NCBI GenBank assembly: GCA_018398585.1
Contig: JAGTTD010000026.1
Span: forward strand, 191,001 to 255,000
Direction: 5' to 3'
From: Simmondsia chinensis
Taxonomy: Eukaryota; Streptophyta; Magnoliopsida; Caryophyllales; Simmondsiaceae
DNA: 64,000 nt
In this document: positions 33,442 to 46,159 of the stretch, piece by piece
Layout of the letters: the number at the start of each line of letters is the position of its first letter
Numbering within the stretch: position 1 is the stretch's first letter
Made by a program: the position numbers and the translations under genes
The notes under the pieces: generated by a model
Seen by the model: only the letters and a program-made list of their open reading frames with translations
Databases searched by the model: none
What the model was told of the DNA's origin: nothing

Positions 33442-34695
33442 AAACAACAACAACAACAACAAGCCCAGTGCTTGCAAGGGCTCCCGCAAAAGCAGGGTCT
33501 GGGGGGGGGGGGGGGGTAGGTGTACGCAACCTTCCCCCTTGAGGGGGCAACCCTGAAGAGAGGCTGTTTCCGAGGACCCCCAACCTGAGAAGCCTGAGAG
33601 CTGGTCCGCAGCAATGAGCATGAGACCTGGCAACAGGGGAGCATCAAAGCATGAGTAAAGCAAAGCACACATCGAGCAAAGCAACAAACTCAAAGCAAGC
33701 CAGAACACGCAGAAATCAAAGAAATAAAAGAAATTAAGAAATCAAAGAAAGGAAATCAAAGGATAGGTGCGTAGGAGCTCATGAGAGCGAATACACATCC
33801 TAAGTGCGCTAGGAGAAAGTCAAGGCCTAGCACTAGTAAGCTAGACTACCCTACTCTGACTAGAGCATCTATAACCCCCTATACGAGCCCTCCATTGGGC
33901 CCTATCTAAGGCCATCTCTTCTCGAAGGTTGAGGTGGGTGAGGTCTTGTCGGATCGTCTCCAACCATCTCTTCTTTGGCCTGTCTCTTCCTCTCCTGCCT
34001 AGTGTAGTAAGGGGCTGTTCGCATGTCCTGACTGGAGCATTGTCCGGTCTCCTTCTGACATGTCCGAACCACCTCAGACGTTGCTCCCTCAATTATCTTC
34101 AATGGGGGCTACGCCCAATTTGCCTCTTATGACGTCGTTTCTGATCCTATCCTTCCTTGTATGTCCACACATCCACCTTAACATCGCATCTCCGCCACCT
34201 TCATTTTCTATGTGTGCTGTTGTTTCATCGCCCTGCACTCCGCCCCATACGTCATGGCTGGCCTCACAACTGTCTTATAGTATCTTCCCTTTAGTTTCAA
34301 GGGGAACTTTCTATCACAAAGTATCGCGGAGGCCAACCTCCATTTATGCCATCCCGCTTTAATTCGGTTGTTGACATCCTCGTCAACTTCGCCATTGTGC
34401 TGTATAATGGACCCCAAGTACCTGAAGCTCTCCTTCTTCGATATGGCTTCAGATCCAATTTTCATGTCTTCCCGACTAGGCGTGGTGGAGGGATCGAACT
34501 TGAGTTCCATGTGCTCGATCTTAGATCTGCTTAGTCGTAAACCCTTCGCCTCTAGTGCCCCTCTCCACAGTTTCAGCTTCTCATTTACCTCTTCCCGCGA
34601 CTCCCCCACCAACACTATGTCATCTGCAAAGAGCATGCACCAAGGTACACATCCCTGGATGTGCCTAGTGAGCTCGTCCATAACCAGAATGAACA
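33442..34695 (-). pseudogene. RTE-clade LINE, 5'-truncated, reverse transcriptase remnant plus 3' UTR
   Basis: 1254 bp flanked by the perfect 18-bp duplication GAGTTGGAACAAGGGATA (33424-33441 and 34696-34713). The - strand frame 34681-34208 encodes a reverse transcriptase end: MLFADDIVLVGE with the catalytic FADD box, LEAKGLRLSRSKIE, SFRYLGSIIQHNGE and RPAMTYGAECRAMKQ. It then frameshifts and resumes at 34092-33841 with RLRWFGHVRRRPDNAPVR, the conserved RTE C-terminal block. The 3' UTR continues through CTCAGGTTGGGGGTCCTCGG, GGCTGTTTCC (as inverted), a G/C tract and GCACTGGGC to (TTG)5. The APE endonuclease and most of the RT domain are missing, so it cannot move by itself. Confidence 0.92.
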
Positions 34696-34974
34696 GAGTT
34701 GGAACAAGGGATACTCATATCTTATTGGCAAAATATCTTGACTTTTGTCCGAAAATTCTAAATTTGATAGTGCTTTTAGTATACAAATGTCTTATTGGCA
34801 AACCGATTGGTAGCCAGGCATTAAGAGTATAAACAAACTAAACATATTACTTGAAGCCATTCTGTCAATAAAACAAGTTATTAGTAAAGAGGTTTTTTAC
34901 TGTGTCCAATGTCGACAGAGAGTAGAGAATGAATTACTAGTACTTGAAGTTAACTTTGAAGTTAACTACAACTC

Positions 34975-35435
34975 ATTTGTTTGGAGGCCAGATAGCTTAT
35001 TGGGCTGAATTTGGATAAGCTTGATGAGCACAATGAGTAATGTTCCAACACGGTAGTGCTCAGCTTGTCAGCGTTCGTGAACAGTTTGATAACGACTCAT
35101 TAAAGGCTCAGTAAAAGCAAGTTACAGACTCTATAAAGGCTCGATCAAAACTCATCAATGGCTCATTAAGAGCTCATTAATAGTCAATATTGGCTTGAAA
35201 ATGGTTCGCTAGTTGCATGATAAGAACTTGAACAACACAACTCTAGCAAAATCGACTTGATGACAATCTTGAATTGACTCAATAACAAGCTTAAATTGGC
35301 TCAGGTCAATAATAGGTTGGATCAACTCTACCAGACTAACGAGCGGAAACTAGAACAACGACTCAAAAGCTCAATAAGAACTTGGCTAAAATTCAAGCTC
35401 GACAAATCTTATCGAGCTTAAGTTTAAACACGGCC
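34975..35435. repeat. AGCTCG-word dispersed repeat
   Basis: GATAACGACTCATTAAAGGC, ATTAAGAGCTCATTAATAG and CAAGCTCGACAAATC words, with the typical subfamily order. Confidence 0.6.
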
Positions 35436-35734
35436 ATCAGCAGCTCTACCAAGAACATAGCCGAAATAGTTGGAAATTTTAACCGTCAAGTTAACCTAAT
35501 AATCACGGGCAACATGTAAGACCTGCAAACATGGTGAACCAAGATTTCAACTCACGGAATGCCACCAATACGAATGAAACATCATTTAAGTAAAGATTGG
35601 CAGCCTCTGATGGACAAGAGAGATGGGATTACACAAAAAACAGCTGAAAAAAATATTAGTCCTAAGCAAATTCTGCATCTAACCCAGCTAAAATATTAAA
35701 CCAAAAGAAAAAATGAACATGAACTCGTCGGTAT

Positions 35735-35955
35735 CATTTTCTGTTACCAGTTTTTTTATTTTCAAAAAACCAAAGCCCGATGCGAAAACAACTTTTTCTT
35801 ATTTTTGATTTTATGTTTTCAGTTTCTATAACTCTTGAAGGAAAAACTGAAAACTGAAAATCAAAAACTAGAACAAAGAAAATTCATTTCCAAAACCAGA
35901 TTTTCGGTTTCTAAAACCCAAAACTGAAAACAGAAAACTATACCAAACGTTGCCA
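35735..35955. mobile_element. MITE-like A/T element downstream of the PAT gene
   Basis: Internally inverted (TTTTTTATTTTCAAAAAAC against TTTTCGGTTTCTAAAAC). The edges CGTTGCC and TACCAG are not clearly paired. It resembles 15244-15512. Confidence 0.4.
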
Positions 35956-35987
35956 TAACAATGTGCTTAGGGTAACCTAGAAGAAAA

Positions 35988-38900
35988 CTAGTTAGGCTGA
36001 TGAGAATTACTAGGCACAAACACCGGAAGCTGGCCGCCTCTGTGTGCTCTTACCGAGCCTCTCGCAGCTCCACCACCCGACCCTCTTGCCAAATTTTCAT
36101 TCAAAAGTGGACCCCCAAAGAATATTGACTGACCCGTATACTGAAGCTCGGTCCCACCCACCCGGGACGTGGACCCACTTCCGGACACAAACCGTCCTGC
36201 TTGTGGGTCCCAGTAAACCGAGTATTTCGCCTTGTCATTCAACTGGTTCTTCACTGGTAACCCCCGAGGTACACTATCTGAAGGTCCACTTTCCTTTAAG
36301 TCACCTCCTTTTACTGACAAAGGCGATTGATTCGCTGATGTCAGAAATACCGGGTTAAAATGATCTCGGCTCGAATCCAATGGGGACGGGCCCCGGTTTG
36401 ACCTGTGCGGGCTACTTATGTTGCTCTCGATGTCATCTTCCCGGCTCGCCCGGCTAGGTGGGTACGACCGTTTCGAAGAAGGTAACCTTAGGATTCCGGG
36501 TCTAGTATATGTGTTTTGACTGGAGGTTACGCTTATAGGGCTACTTCGACCGCTAACATTGGAACTCGACAAGGGGATTTCGGGATCGAAAGGGTGCTGG
36601 TGCTTCGAGCTGACTGGACGGAGCACGGATGAAGAAGCTCGAGCTTTGGCACCCGCTTTGACGGCCTCATTAGAATCTAACTTCGCAAGCTTCCATGCAC
36701 TGATCCGAACCGGGCGTTTTGGTACATTTTTGCCCTTATCTGGGTGGTGGATCGTGTCGGGATCTACGGTGGAGGGCACCGGTCCTGGTTCAAGATGTTC
36801 GATTTCGTCCTGTTTAATACACCATTAAAGCAAATTAACCAAAGGTAAAAAAAAAAAACTCATGGTTGTCTCACCAAGCATTTTTTCAGGAAAAGTGTTT
36901 CCTTTGTATCTTTTCCGGATCTACAGGTTCCTTGACAGGGAATGAAAAATGTTTTTAAATAGAAGTATAAGTTGTTTTTCTGCTTTTAAGCAGAAGTTAA
37001 AAAAAATTGTTTTTTTTCTATAAAACAAAGGCAAAAACCAAAATTTAAATTTTTACTAGTAATAGCACTTTCTAAAATGTGTTTCTACAAAAAATGTTTC
37101 TAAAAGAGCTTGTGTTATGTTCGTGTTATGTGATCATGTCGCCTCAGATTTGGTAGCTCTTAAGATTATTTGGAATGAGATAAGCAGTGAATTAATAAAG
37201 TAACCACAAAAATATCCCTATTAATAACATTTACAGTTCATATCGTATTCATGTCGTGTCAGATTTTACCAGCTCTAATTTAACTGAATCAGAACGACCA
37301 GTGAAAAAAAAAAAGAAGAAACAAGACCTGGTGGTCCATGAAGATGCGGGGAGGAGTGCACCAGGCACCTTTATACTGCAAACCCAAACCAACAGAGCTC
37401 CTTCCACTTATGGCTGTCACCGCTGAACTTGTTGGTGATGATGATGGCAAACTTTGCTGCTCTCCTCCTCCTACTGACGCTCCTGGCGGCTCGCTTTGTG
37501 TTCTCATGGCAACTACGTACTCATAAGTCGTTATTCCCTGACATCATAATCGATTGCCTTTTTACCCTCAGAAAAGCAATAGGAATAAACACTATAGTAG
37601 GGCTGAATAAGAGCTTGTTACCAGCTCGATAATAGTTCAATAGTAAGTAGAATAGCTTGACTCAATAGCTAGTTTGACTGGATAGTAGACTCAACATGAC
37701 GAGCTCAACTTGGACTGATAATGAGTTCAAGTCGGCTCGATAATGAGCTCGATTGAATAGCAAGCTCGCATGTTGAGCTCAACTCGGATTGATAATGAAG
37801 CAAGCTCGCGTGTTGAGCTGAACTTGGATTGATAGTTCGACTGAGCTCAATAATGGGCTGACTCGAATCCATTAGGCCAACGAGATACTAAAATCTTACT
37901 AAACCGAGTTCGAATAAAGGGTCGAAAACTCAATTACGGCTCAACTCAGACACGAGCTCGATACTTATCAAGCTAAAGTTCGAAGAAGGAGTGCTCGCCT
38001 TGACTCGGCTCGTTTACACCCTTACCCACTGCCTGTTGCACGTAGGTAAACTTCTAAGTAACAGGAGGGAGAAAGACGAGAAAAAGATTCGAACCTTTCG
38101 GATGAGAATCATATGAAAAAAGAAAAGTTCTCCCAGGGGAACGATAGCAAGAAACGAAACCCCTGTGCATAAAGCCTGCAATATAAACTTGTCTTGATAA
38201 ATGAAGATCAAAGGTAAATACCAAAGCTGTTAAGTATAAGCTTGGGCCCTGTTTGGTTATTAAGAAAATTAAATTCCTATTGTAAGTTGTATCTCACAAG
38301 AATTTTATTCTTGTATCAATTTCCTAAGAAATAGGCATTTGTATTTGGTTGCCAAGATAGGAAATAGAACTACCACGAATTAGACCTTACCTAGTCCTCT
38401 TAGGTACGATAATTATTGTGTAACAAAGGAATTATTACTTCCCAGGAATTTCCAATTCCTATGTTACTGCCAATTTCCTAGTAACCGAATAAGAGAATAA
38501 ATACCCAATTCCCATGAATTCCAATTTCTTGTTTACTTTCTGGTAAACAAAGAACCCCTAAGTTTGTTTAAACGGAAAAAACTTTCCTCTTTACCAAATT
38601 AATTAAAAATATTTTTTTCTTACAAATTTGTCTTCCTAACTAAAGATAATAGTTTCATTGTATAATTTTAAATTAGGCTGCCGATGAGTTAAAGTTAATG
38701 TTAAAGTGAAGAAGATATAATGAGAGGTTACAACCAAAAACGTTTTCCTCTCCTTCTGGGGGCAGCGAAAGTGCATCTAGTGAAAAAGATGCAGACCATT
38801 CAACTTCGTCATACGGAATTCTGAATTACAAGACCAAGTCTCCGTTCATTGTGACAAAAAATATTATGTGTCAATTCTATTGTTTCATAGTACAACTTCG

Positions 38901-41900
38901 TATAGCAACAAACAATCACAAATGTGAAATATGTTTTCCTCCATTGAGGAAACATTTTCCTTCACGGAAGGGAAAACACTTTCTTATTCTTGCATCATAT
39001 GCTTCATTTCAACTTTAAATTCAACTTAGCGAGCGTGAATTTCGTGCAAATTTATGGAATTAAACCATTTTCTTTAACTAAAAACACAAAAATTTTAAGA
39101 AGAGAAAATATCCTTGATAGAACATATTTTGTCAAAAAAAAAGTTTCCATAAGAAAAGCGTTTTCCGAAATCAGTTAACATATATAAGCAGATACGCGGA
39201 AAATGACTTTGAAGGTTGCACCAAGTCTGAGAGACAATACCACAACGGTAGCAAAGGGGGGACGAGAAAATCCATCTCCAAGTCTTTCGGTTATCTGATG
39301 CTCGATCACCTTTCGGTAAACAAAACATCGAACTAGAACCCAAACGCCAACCCCAAATTCAACAAAAAGCTGACAAGAAGAAGTATAAATGTGTAAGCAA
39401 ACGCATATGTAACCAAAAGCTTAAGATGATAGATGAAGGCCTACAAATGATTTCATACTCTTAACATATTCCCTTACATGAAAAATGCCCATTAGGGTTG
39501 AGGCGTGAATAATATATAGGTCTACCTTATTATACCTTATACTTGAAATGTATTCAAAATCATGATTGTTGAAATTCAACCCCATGACCTCTTGGTCAAT
39601 AAGGCTCCGATACCATATCAAGAAACAAATTATCCCAAAAGCTTATTATGATGGATGAAAGTCTATGAATGGTTTTCAAATCTAACATACCCTTTCATGA
39701 CAATGCCCATTAGGCTTGAAGCGTGAATAGTCCATAGGTTTACCACGTACCTCGTGCTTAAATTATACTCATGTTGAAAGTGAGGCATGTTGGGATTCAA
39801 ACTCCCAAGCATTTGGTCGGTAAGACTCTTACCATGTTAAGGAATTAATTATCCCAAAAGCTTAACCTTATGGGTAAAGGCCTAGGAATGGTTTTATACT
39901 CCAACAGTATAACTACAGAAGGTTGGGGGATAAGACGCTAATCTCCCGCACTCCAAATAGAAAAAGAATAAGAAAGATTGCAAAAGTAACGGTTGCGTAT
40001 GACGTACCCAGACAAGACTAGCTGCCATGAGGCTCACGAATGTCATATAGTTTTTCATTCCGACACAGTTATTCAACCACTGCAGACAAATTAAAAGCCT
40101 AGTATTAGCAACACAATAAATGTAAAAATATAACAAATTTGTAACTTCCATAAGATGATTACTAACTACATTGTCCATAATGATCGAATACTCAATGTGC
40201 ATTACTATATTCGTTGTTGAAGGAAAAGAAAATACAAGGGGCAAGAAACAAAAGAGGGAATTTATCACTTAGATACCCCGAGGCTTTAGGAACTATCATT
40301 TGGGTATTCTGACATTTAATTATATACATTGAGATGCTTGCATCTTAAAAATTTTATTATTTAAGTACCCTTCACTCTATTCAGGTGACTTTGCGCTGGA
40401 ATTTAGCAAAGTTCTGCTGAAAATACTAACGTAGCAATTTTTATCTAAACTAAACTCATCGGATTAAGCTGAACGATACTTAAGTGGTGAATTTTGAAAC
40501 CCTAGTGTATTGGTTGCAAGGATACATAGATGATAAATCATCGAATCTCATTGTACTTAATTAATAGATTTCCAAAAAATTATTCAGATATATGCATGGA
40601 TTTGAGAGCGTAATCTTTGATTGAAACAAAGGCTATTGTAGAGATTTCATATGAACTCACCCGACAATGATGATCAAACCCATCAACGCATTTGTCACAA
40701 CTTCGGCAGTGCTTGCTGAACTTGCGCACCTACAAGGGAACAACTAGGGTCAGTCTCGAGATTTCAGGGGTCTAAAACAAGTTTCTAATTGGTGGGCACT
40801 TGATAACCAAGGTATGCACATCAGGTTAAGCACATCTCAGATAATCCACTTTATGTTAAAATGACAGCTAAGATGTGCGTCATTTATATTATATAAGTAC
40901 ATATGCTTTTATAACACATTATATACAAGACGCTCTTTTCCAATTATAAATGGAGATATGTGGTAGAAGCAAACTCATAATATAATCAATTTTCAAAAGG
41001 GACCCTTAGTAAATTCAGGGTCCCAAGCAACTGCCTGGGTTACTTGAAGTCTTTTCCGGCCCTAGATGCAACAATAAGATCTAAAGCGTGTGTAGTAATG
41101 GCCAAGTTCTACTTCATAGTCCAATCAAGATCGCAATCGAGCATGATTGGCTATTACGCAATAATACTTATATTTATGTCTTACATAAATATGACTATGT
41201 TTAAACTATTTAGAAAGGTATTAAAATGAATTATTGTACAACTTCTCATTCATATTTCACAACTATAAAGCTTAAAATCACCTTATTTTCTCTAGAATCA
41301 AACGTGATCCCCACAATCTGTTATATAAAATCTACACCTCCTGATTCTGTGACACCACAACGCAACCACGAACCATAATTTGATTCCATAATAAGAAATT
41401 ATAATTCAGGAACCTAGAGGGATGGCTAGCCCAGTTAGTACTATCTCGGGCACAAAAAATTTCGATCACTAACTCCCAGCCACCGGTACAGGAATTAAAA
41501 GTGATTTAATATGTACATGTACTATTCAGTTTTAAACATCAAGATGTCAATCAAAGTTCATTCACTTTAAAAGAAGTATATTGATACATTTATCTCTAAA
41601 ACAACTTAAACTTTTAAAATACAAACAAGTGGAGAGAGATACAATTCTAACAATTCAACTTTTGTGTGATAGAATAGCCACAATAACGGTAGCAGGAGAC
41701 ATAACACATAGTATAGGATATGGTATGATTAATAATTTGCGTTTTTAAGTGACAGATTTAGCAAAGTATAGAATATATTTGCTTGCTTAATTTAGATGTA
41801 AGCATATATATTTTCAATTAATTTATTTTTTAAACAGGAAAGACATGGATACATGTTAGAAGACATGGATTACCGGCAATTTTACGTGACACATAGATGT

Positions 41901-44900
41901 TTAATACATGTATTATAAGCGTTTTTTTACTAATACAGCTAGAGATACCACACATACTCCGAGAAAACTCATGTACCTCAGCGTTGCAAATTGTGCAGAA
42001 CAAAGCCTCTTCTTCTCCTGATTCCGGATGAAAATTTTCCTCATCCTTCCGACAATCGTCCTTGGTAAGACAAAAGCAGAAGATTCCTCCCATTTTTGAA
42101 CAAAAAGACGGCTGATTTGGATCAGAACTTTCACCATTGTTTGGCCCCGATTTGCAAGGCTCTTCTATAGAAGATGCATTACCTGATCATGTAACACTTA
42201 GGCCCGGGTTGGTTTAACAGATATTTTTTCTTTCATGAAATATTTTCAATAAAAAATATTTTTTTCAAATATTTGTCTTTGTTGAAGAAAAAATTTATTC
42301 TATATATTTATATGAGGTTTACGCTTGGCTAAGTTGGGGTTGAAATGAAACATACAAGGTGAGATTAAGACAGAAAATGTTTTCTCGTTCGTGAAGGAAA
42401 ATGTTTTCCATGAAAAAATGTTTTGCGTATTTGTGGTTGTTGCTATGAATTTATCCAAAAAATTAATAGAATTGAGACGGAACATGTTTTCTGTCAAAAC
42501 AAACGCAACCTAAATCAATAAATGCAACAAGACAAGGCAAAAAGTGAAGGCTTTAAGATTGCAACGCTTTTTGTGCTTTTCTTTTATTTTCAATAAACCA
42601 AAGACAATAGGGCTGAATTTTAATGGATCATCACAGCGAGGCCACTCACTACTAACAATACCCCATTGTGTATTTAAGTCGTCTACAACACCTTTTGCAA
42701 TTGATTTTTTGGTAGACCATGATCCATTATTGTTCCCCATTAATCCAACAGATACATGGTTATACACATCTTGCTCATTACGGGTGTATCTAAGCCAAGC
42801 CGAGCCAAGCAGGGCTCCTTGACATTTAGCCCAACGATCTTGGAAATTTCAAGCTCAAGTTTGGCTTGGCTCAGTTGAGCTTGATTCAAACTCTACCAGC
42901 TCCGAGCCAAGCTTACCTTATTGAGGCTCATTTAAGCTCAATCTAGACTCGTTTAGGCTTTAACTCACAACTCATTTTGGCTCATAGCTAGCTCAATTAG
43001 GCACGTTTAGCCTAGTAAATTGTATCAAGATAAATTTGTTTAGGCTTGTGAGCTAACGAGCTCAAGCTTCACAAGGCTCGAGCTCAGCTTGCTAAGCTGA
43101 ACAAGCTGGCTTGCGAGCCCTCAGCTCATTTACATACATATTGTGCATAATCTCAGCCTCCTTAGATAAACATTACAGTGGTAGCCCGTCCTCTCTGAAT
43201 ATTTGAATTTTTTGTCAGATACGACTAGGCATTCAAAACTAACCTGGCACACTGGCCCCGTATTGTGATCTATGCGCAACTTTGTCTGGTTCGATAAGAA
43301 TACCAGGATCAGCAGGATCAATAGCCGTGCATCTAGCATATAATATCAATACACATAGAGCCTGCACATACATAGTTCATCCGCAAAAGACATCAGCCTT
43401 CATCTTAACCAAGAAAAAAGTACCAAGGTGCAATTTGGTTTCAACAGTAAATTTTTCTTCACAAAATATTTTCAATCAAAAATATTATTTTCTTTAAATT
43501 TGTCCTTTTTCACTAGAGAAAATGATTTTATCCTATAAATTTGTATGTGGTTCACGCTTGACCAAGTTGAGGTTGACGTGAGCATATGAAATGAGATTAA
43601 GAGGGAAAACATTCTCCCCTCTATAAAGGAAAACGCTTTTCCTTTTCATTGAGGGAAAGTCAATTTCCCTCAGTGAAGGAATACACATTCCGTATTTATG
43701 GTTGTTGCTATGAAGTTATGCAAAGAAACAATAGAATTGACACATAAAATGTTACTATACTTTTGGCAGGTAAGGAGGTGAGGGCATCGATCCTATTCCT
43801 AAAACCTCTAGTCTATGGCTGAAACCTTAGTAGAAAGAAGGCCTTATTAGCCAGTGAGAAAGGTACACATCAAGTTTAGCATGAATAGCATTGATAAGGG
43901 ATTTAGTCGAATTCATTTTGAGAGTGATACCTTGGTAGTAATTAAGGCAATAAGAAATGAGATGATGTCCAATCAGAAATATTATTATGGACATTCGACA
44001 ACTGCTTAATGATGTCCAGCTAGTTTTTGTTTCTTAACAGGGAGGGGAATCAAGAAGGAGGATTCATTGGCAACAGCAGGACATCATTCGCACAACAGTG
44101 GAAAAGTTGAAGATGGTTTATTGAGGCAGCTAGAGAGGATTGTCAGTGTTGATATACTAGAAAAGATTGTCTACTGTAGTGCGTCTAATGTTCGAAAAAA
44201 ATGAAAGCACAGATATGCTCGTGTGGGTTTTTGGTGGATGGCTGGTCTAGAAGGGAGGCAGGTTGGTACATGTACTTAAATCAATGTATGAGCAACACTT
44301 AGTTATAGATGTTAATCTAAGCTACTGGGTTCAATGTAATGGTTAGGCTACCCATTGTTGATGGCCCTTATTAGGGCAATGTTTTGCTCCTTACTTTCTA
44401 AACAGATCATCAACTTTTGTTATTAGTGAACCAAACACTAAGATGTAAATAGCAAGACTAAGAAATAAGGAAGGATTTCAGTGTAATTACCAGCAAAGTA
44501 TAAACACCAATGGCAATATATTCGTAGACTGCAGCCTTGCCAACAAAGGGCGCAAAGAAGGCATAAAATGCAACAGATAGAAGGAAATACACTGTTATAG
44601 CCACAATCTGCCAAGCATGATAATAAGCATTAGCAAAGACGCTCCAAAAGTAATTAAAATGACAACAAACCAACCTTCATGTGATAGATCAGAATACAAG
44701 CTCCCCAAAAAACACACACACATACATAAATACAGATATAGTACATGATATAATATGATAACATAAGGTAGAATCTATGAACAAGTAGGACTGTCCTAGA
44801 AGAGTTTGTATCTGATAATAATAACAAAGCACTCAATCTGAAACTACCCTTTTTCGTCCATTTGACAAATGAGACCTAATCTATTGGAAATAGAACGACA

Positions 44901-46159
44901 TTCTACACTTCAGCAAATTGCAATACGTGATGCAAGAGATGTTGAAATATTCACGGGGTAGACAGGAAGTGAGGGCAGAAAATCTTATCAGGAAGAATTT
45001 TACCTAGGGATTAAACGAACCAAATATTTGATGAACCACTCGTAATCCGAATTGATTAAGGCTCATTCTTGTTTGTTATGTAGGCTTAATAGCTTATCGA
45101 GCCAAGTTCGAGCAGAATAGACAAGCTTAATGAGCGGAGTTCAAACATGGGTACTTGGCTCGTTAACATTCACGAGCAGTTTGATAAAAGCTCGCTAACA
45201 ACTCATTAAAAGCTCGTCAACAATCAAGATTAATTTGAAACTAGTTCGCTAATGACTCGATAGCGAGCTCGACTCAGTTAAGAGCTCGATAATGAGCTCG
45301 GCTCAACTCTATAACAAGCTCGAATTGACTCGATTAGCCTAATGAGCCGAGCCGGTTATCGATCAAACTAAAATTTTATTAAACCGAACTTGAACAAAAG
45401 TTCGAAAGCTTGATAAGAGCTCAGCTCAGGCTTATCGAGCTCAAGTTTAAATAGGCAACGTTCAGCTCGACTCGGCTTGATTACAGCCCTACCTTTACCA
45501 CAACACCGTCAATAGATAAAATTATATCACAGATTGGATTCCCTCGCCTAATTAAAATTCCACATCTGAATGAATTCGTCAACAGCATCTCGGTGCAAAA
45601 CGAATGGATAAAGAAAGAAGACACCCAATTCACATACCGAATAGTATAACAAAAACAAACAAAGAAGAGATTCTAAAAACTACAAAAATGCAACAGCACA
45701 ATTGACAGATAGCAGACAAAAAAGCCTAGCTGTTGTATTTTTAACAACAGTTTCAACATTTAGACTTTGAAATTATTTTTATCCACAGTTTTGTGCTCCA
45801 CCAATTTTAGGTTATATAAACCCAAATGAGCTTCATCCTAAAACCAATTAGCATAGGGTGGAAGACATCTTTAAGAAAAATATGTTTTTCCCTTTGTGAA
45901 TCGAGGAAAACACTTTCCATATAGTGCGAAGAAACAATAGAATAGAATTGAACTGAAAAATGTTTTCTACCAAAACAAACGAAGCTAAGTTCCCCAAATC
46001 TTGTTTTATCCTCTACCAAACATAATGTAAACACCACAATCATCTGCATTTCAAATTGAAATTCCAAACAAAAAAAAAAAGCTTAAAAAAAAAAATAATA
46101 AGAAGTACCTGAAAAGAATGAGCAGGAAGCTCCCAGCCATGTCGCCTGGGCCTACCCAT
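35988..46159 (-). CDS. PAT21: DHHC protein S-acyltransferase, PAT21-like
   Basis: Eleven exons (- strand): 46109-46159, 44491-44607, 43244-43361, 42650-42769, 41977-42182, 40661-40729, 40008-40079, 39241-39369, 38095-38175, 37328-37537, 35988-36809. All junctions keep phase, giving 664 residues (PAT21/22 are about 565-600). Start [17 protein letters not shown]. Transmembrane segments at about 18-40, 46-68, 239-266 and 300-318. The Cys-rich domain runs from C198/C201 through HCRSCDKC (211-218) to D223-H224-H225-C226 and WLNNCVG. TTYE at 324-327 is the conserved TTxE motif. The 270-residue C-terminal tail is Ser/Pro/Gly-rich and disordered, with [20 protein letters not shown] shared with PAT21. 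It would palmitoylate cysteines of proteins at endomembranes. The exon at 42650-42769 has a weak polypyrimidine tract at its acceptor (AGCAAG/AT) and is the least certain part. Confidence 0.93.
36870..37115. repeat. MITE-like repeat in PAT intron
   Basis: AGAAGTATAAGTTG, GCTTTTAAGCAGAAG and CTAAAAGAGCTTG words shared with 15870-16250 and 27600-27790. Confidence 0.4.
37590..38035. repeat. AGCTCG-word dispersed repeat
   Basis: TTCGACTGAGCTCAATAATG, GGCTCGATAATGAGCTCG and GACTCGGCTCGTTTACACCC. The last word marks its right edge and recurs as GATTACAGCCCTA or GATTACACTC at the edges of the 45040 and 52445 copies. It lies in a PAT intron. Confidence 0.65.
38247..38560. mobile_element. Tourist-like MITE, second family
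   Basis: Starts GGGCCCTGTTTGGTTATT and ends GGTAAACAAAGAACCCCTAA, which are imperfect inverted repeats. The interior is rich in AATTCC words. It lies in a PAT intron. Confidence 0.55.
38565..38990. mobile_element. 326-bp-family MITE fragments
   Basis: AACGGAAAAAACTTTCC, TTTGTCTTCCTAACTAAAG and AAGTGAAGAAGATATAATG are family interior words. The copy is interrupted and lacks intact ends. Confidence 0.5.
39408..39908 (-). mobile_element. SMART-like TRIM, tandem three-LTR complex
   Basis: On the - strand there are three terminal-repeat copies (about 39838-39908, 39617-39690, 39408-39475) separated by two interiors. Each interior begins after TGGTA(A/T)-type primer-binding sequence and contains GAAGCGTGAATA/GGCGTGAATA inverted words. 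This LTR-int-LTR-int-LTR layout is the product expected of unequal recombination between TRIM copies. It lies in a PAT intron. Confidence 0.65.
42201..42510. mobile_element. 326-bp-family MITE
   Basis: Left GGCCCGGGTTGGTTTAACAG, right GTCAAAACAAACGCAACC. The interior ATGAGGTTTACGCTTGGC, GGGGTTGAAATGAAAC and GTTGCTATGAATTTATC is shared. It lies in the PAT intron between exons 4 and 5. Confidence 0.7.
42785..43130. repeat. GAGCCTAAA-subfamily dispersed repeat
   Basis: AAGCCAAGCCGAGCCAAGC, TTGAGGCTCATTTAAGC and GAGCTCAAGCTTCACAAGGC words, ending CTCAGCTCATTTACATAC. It lies in a PAT intron and ends just before exon 3. Confidence 0.6.
43425..43760. mobile_element. 326-bp-family MITE, right end decayed
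   Basis: GTGCAATTTGGTTTCAAC at the left. Interior GGTTCACGCTTGACCAAG, TTGAGGGAAAGTCAATTTCC and GGTTGTTGCTATGAAG. The right terminal repeat is not recognisable. Confidence 0.6.
45040..45495. repeat. AGCTCG-word dispersed repeat, well preserved
   Basis: About 455 bp. The order is TTGATAAAAGCTCGC, AAGCTCGTCAACAATC, CGATAGCGAGCTCGACTC, AATGAGCTCGGCTC, GAGCCGAGCCGG, AAGCTTGATAAGAGC, AGGCTTATCGAGCTCAAG, then GACTCGGCTTGATTACAGCC at the edge. It serves as the reference copy for this family. It lies in the first PAT intron. Confidence 0.7.

Noticed and set aside
33841..34681. Functional reverse transcriptase gene
   Set aside because: It is 5'-truncated, contains stops and a frameshift between the FADD-box part and the WFGHVRRRP part, and lacks the endonuclease.
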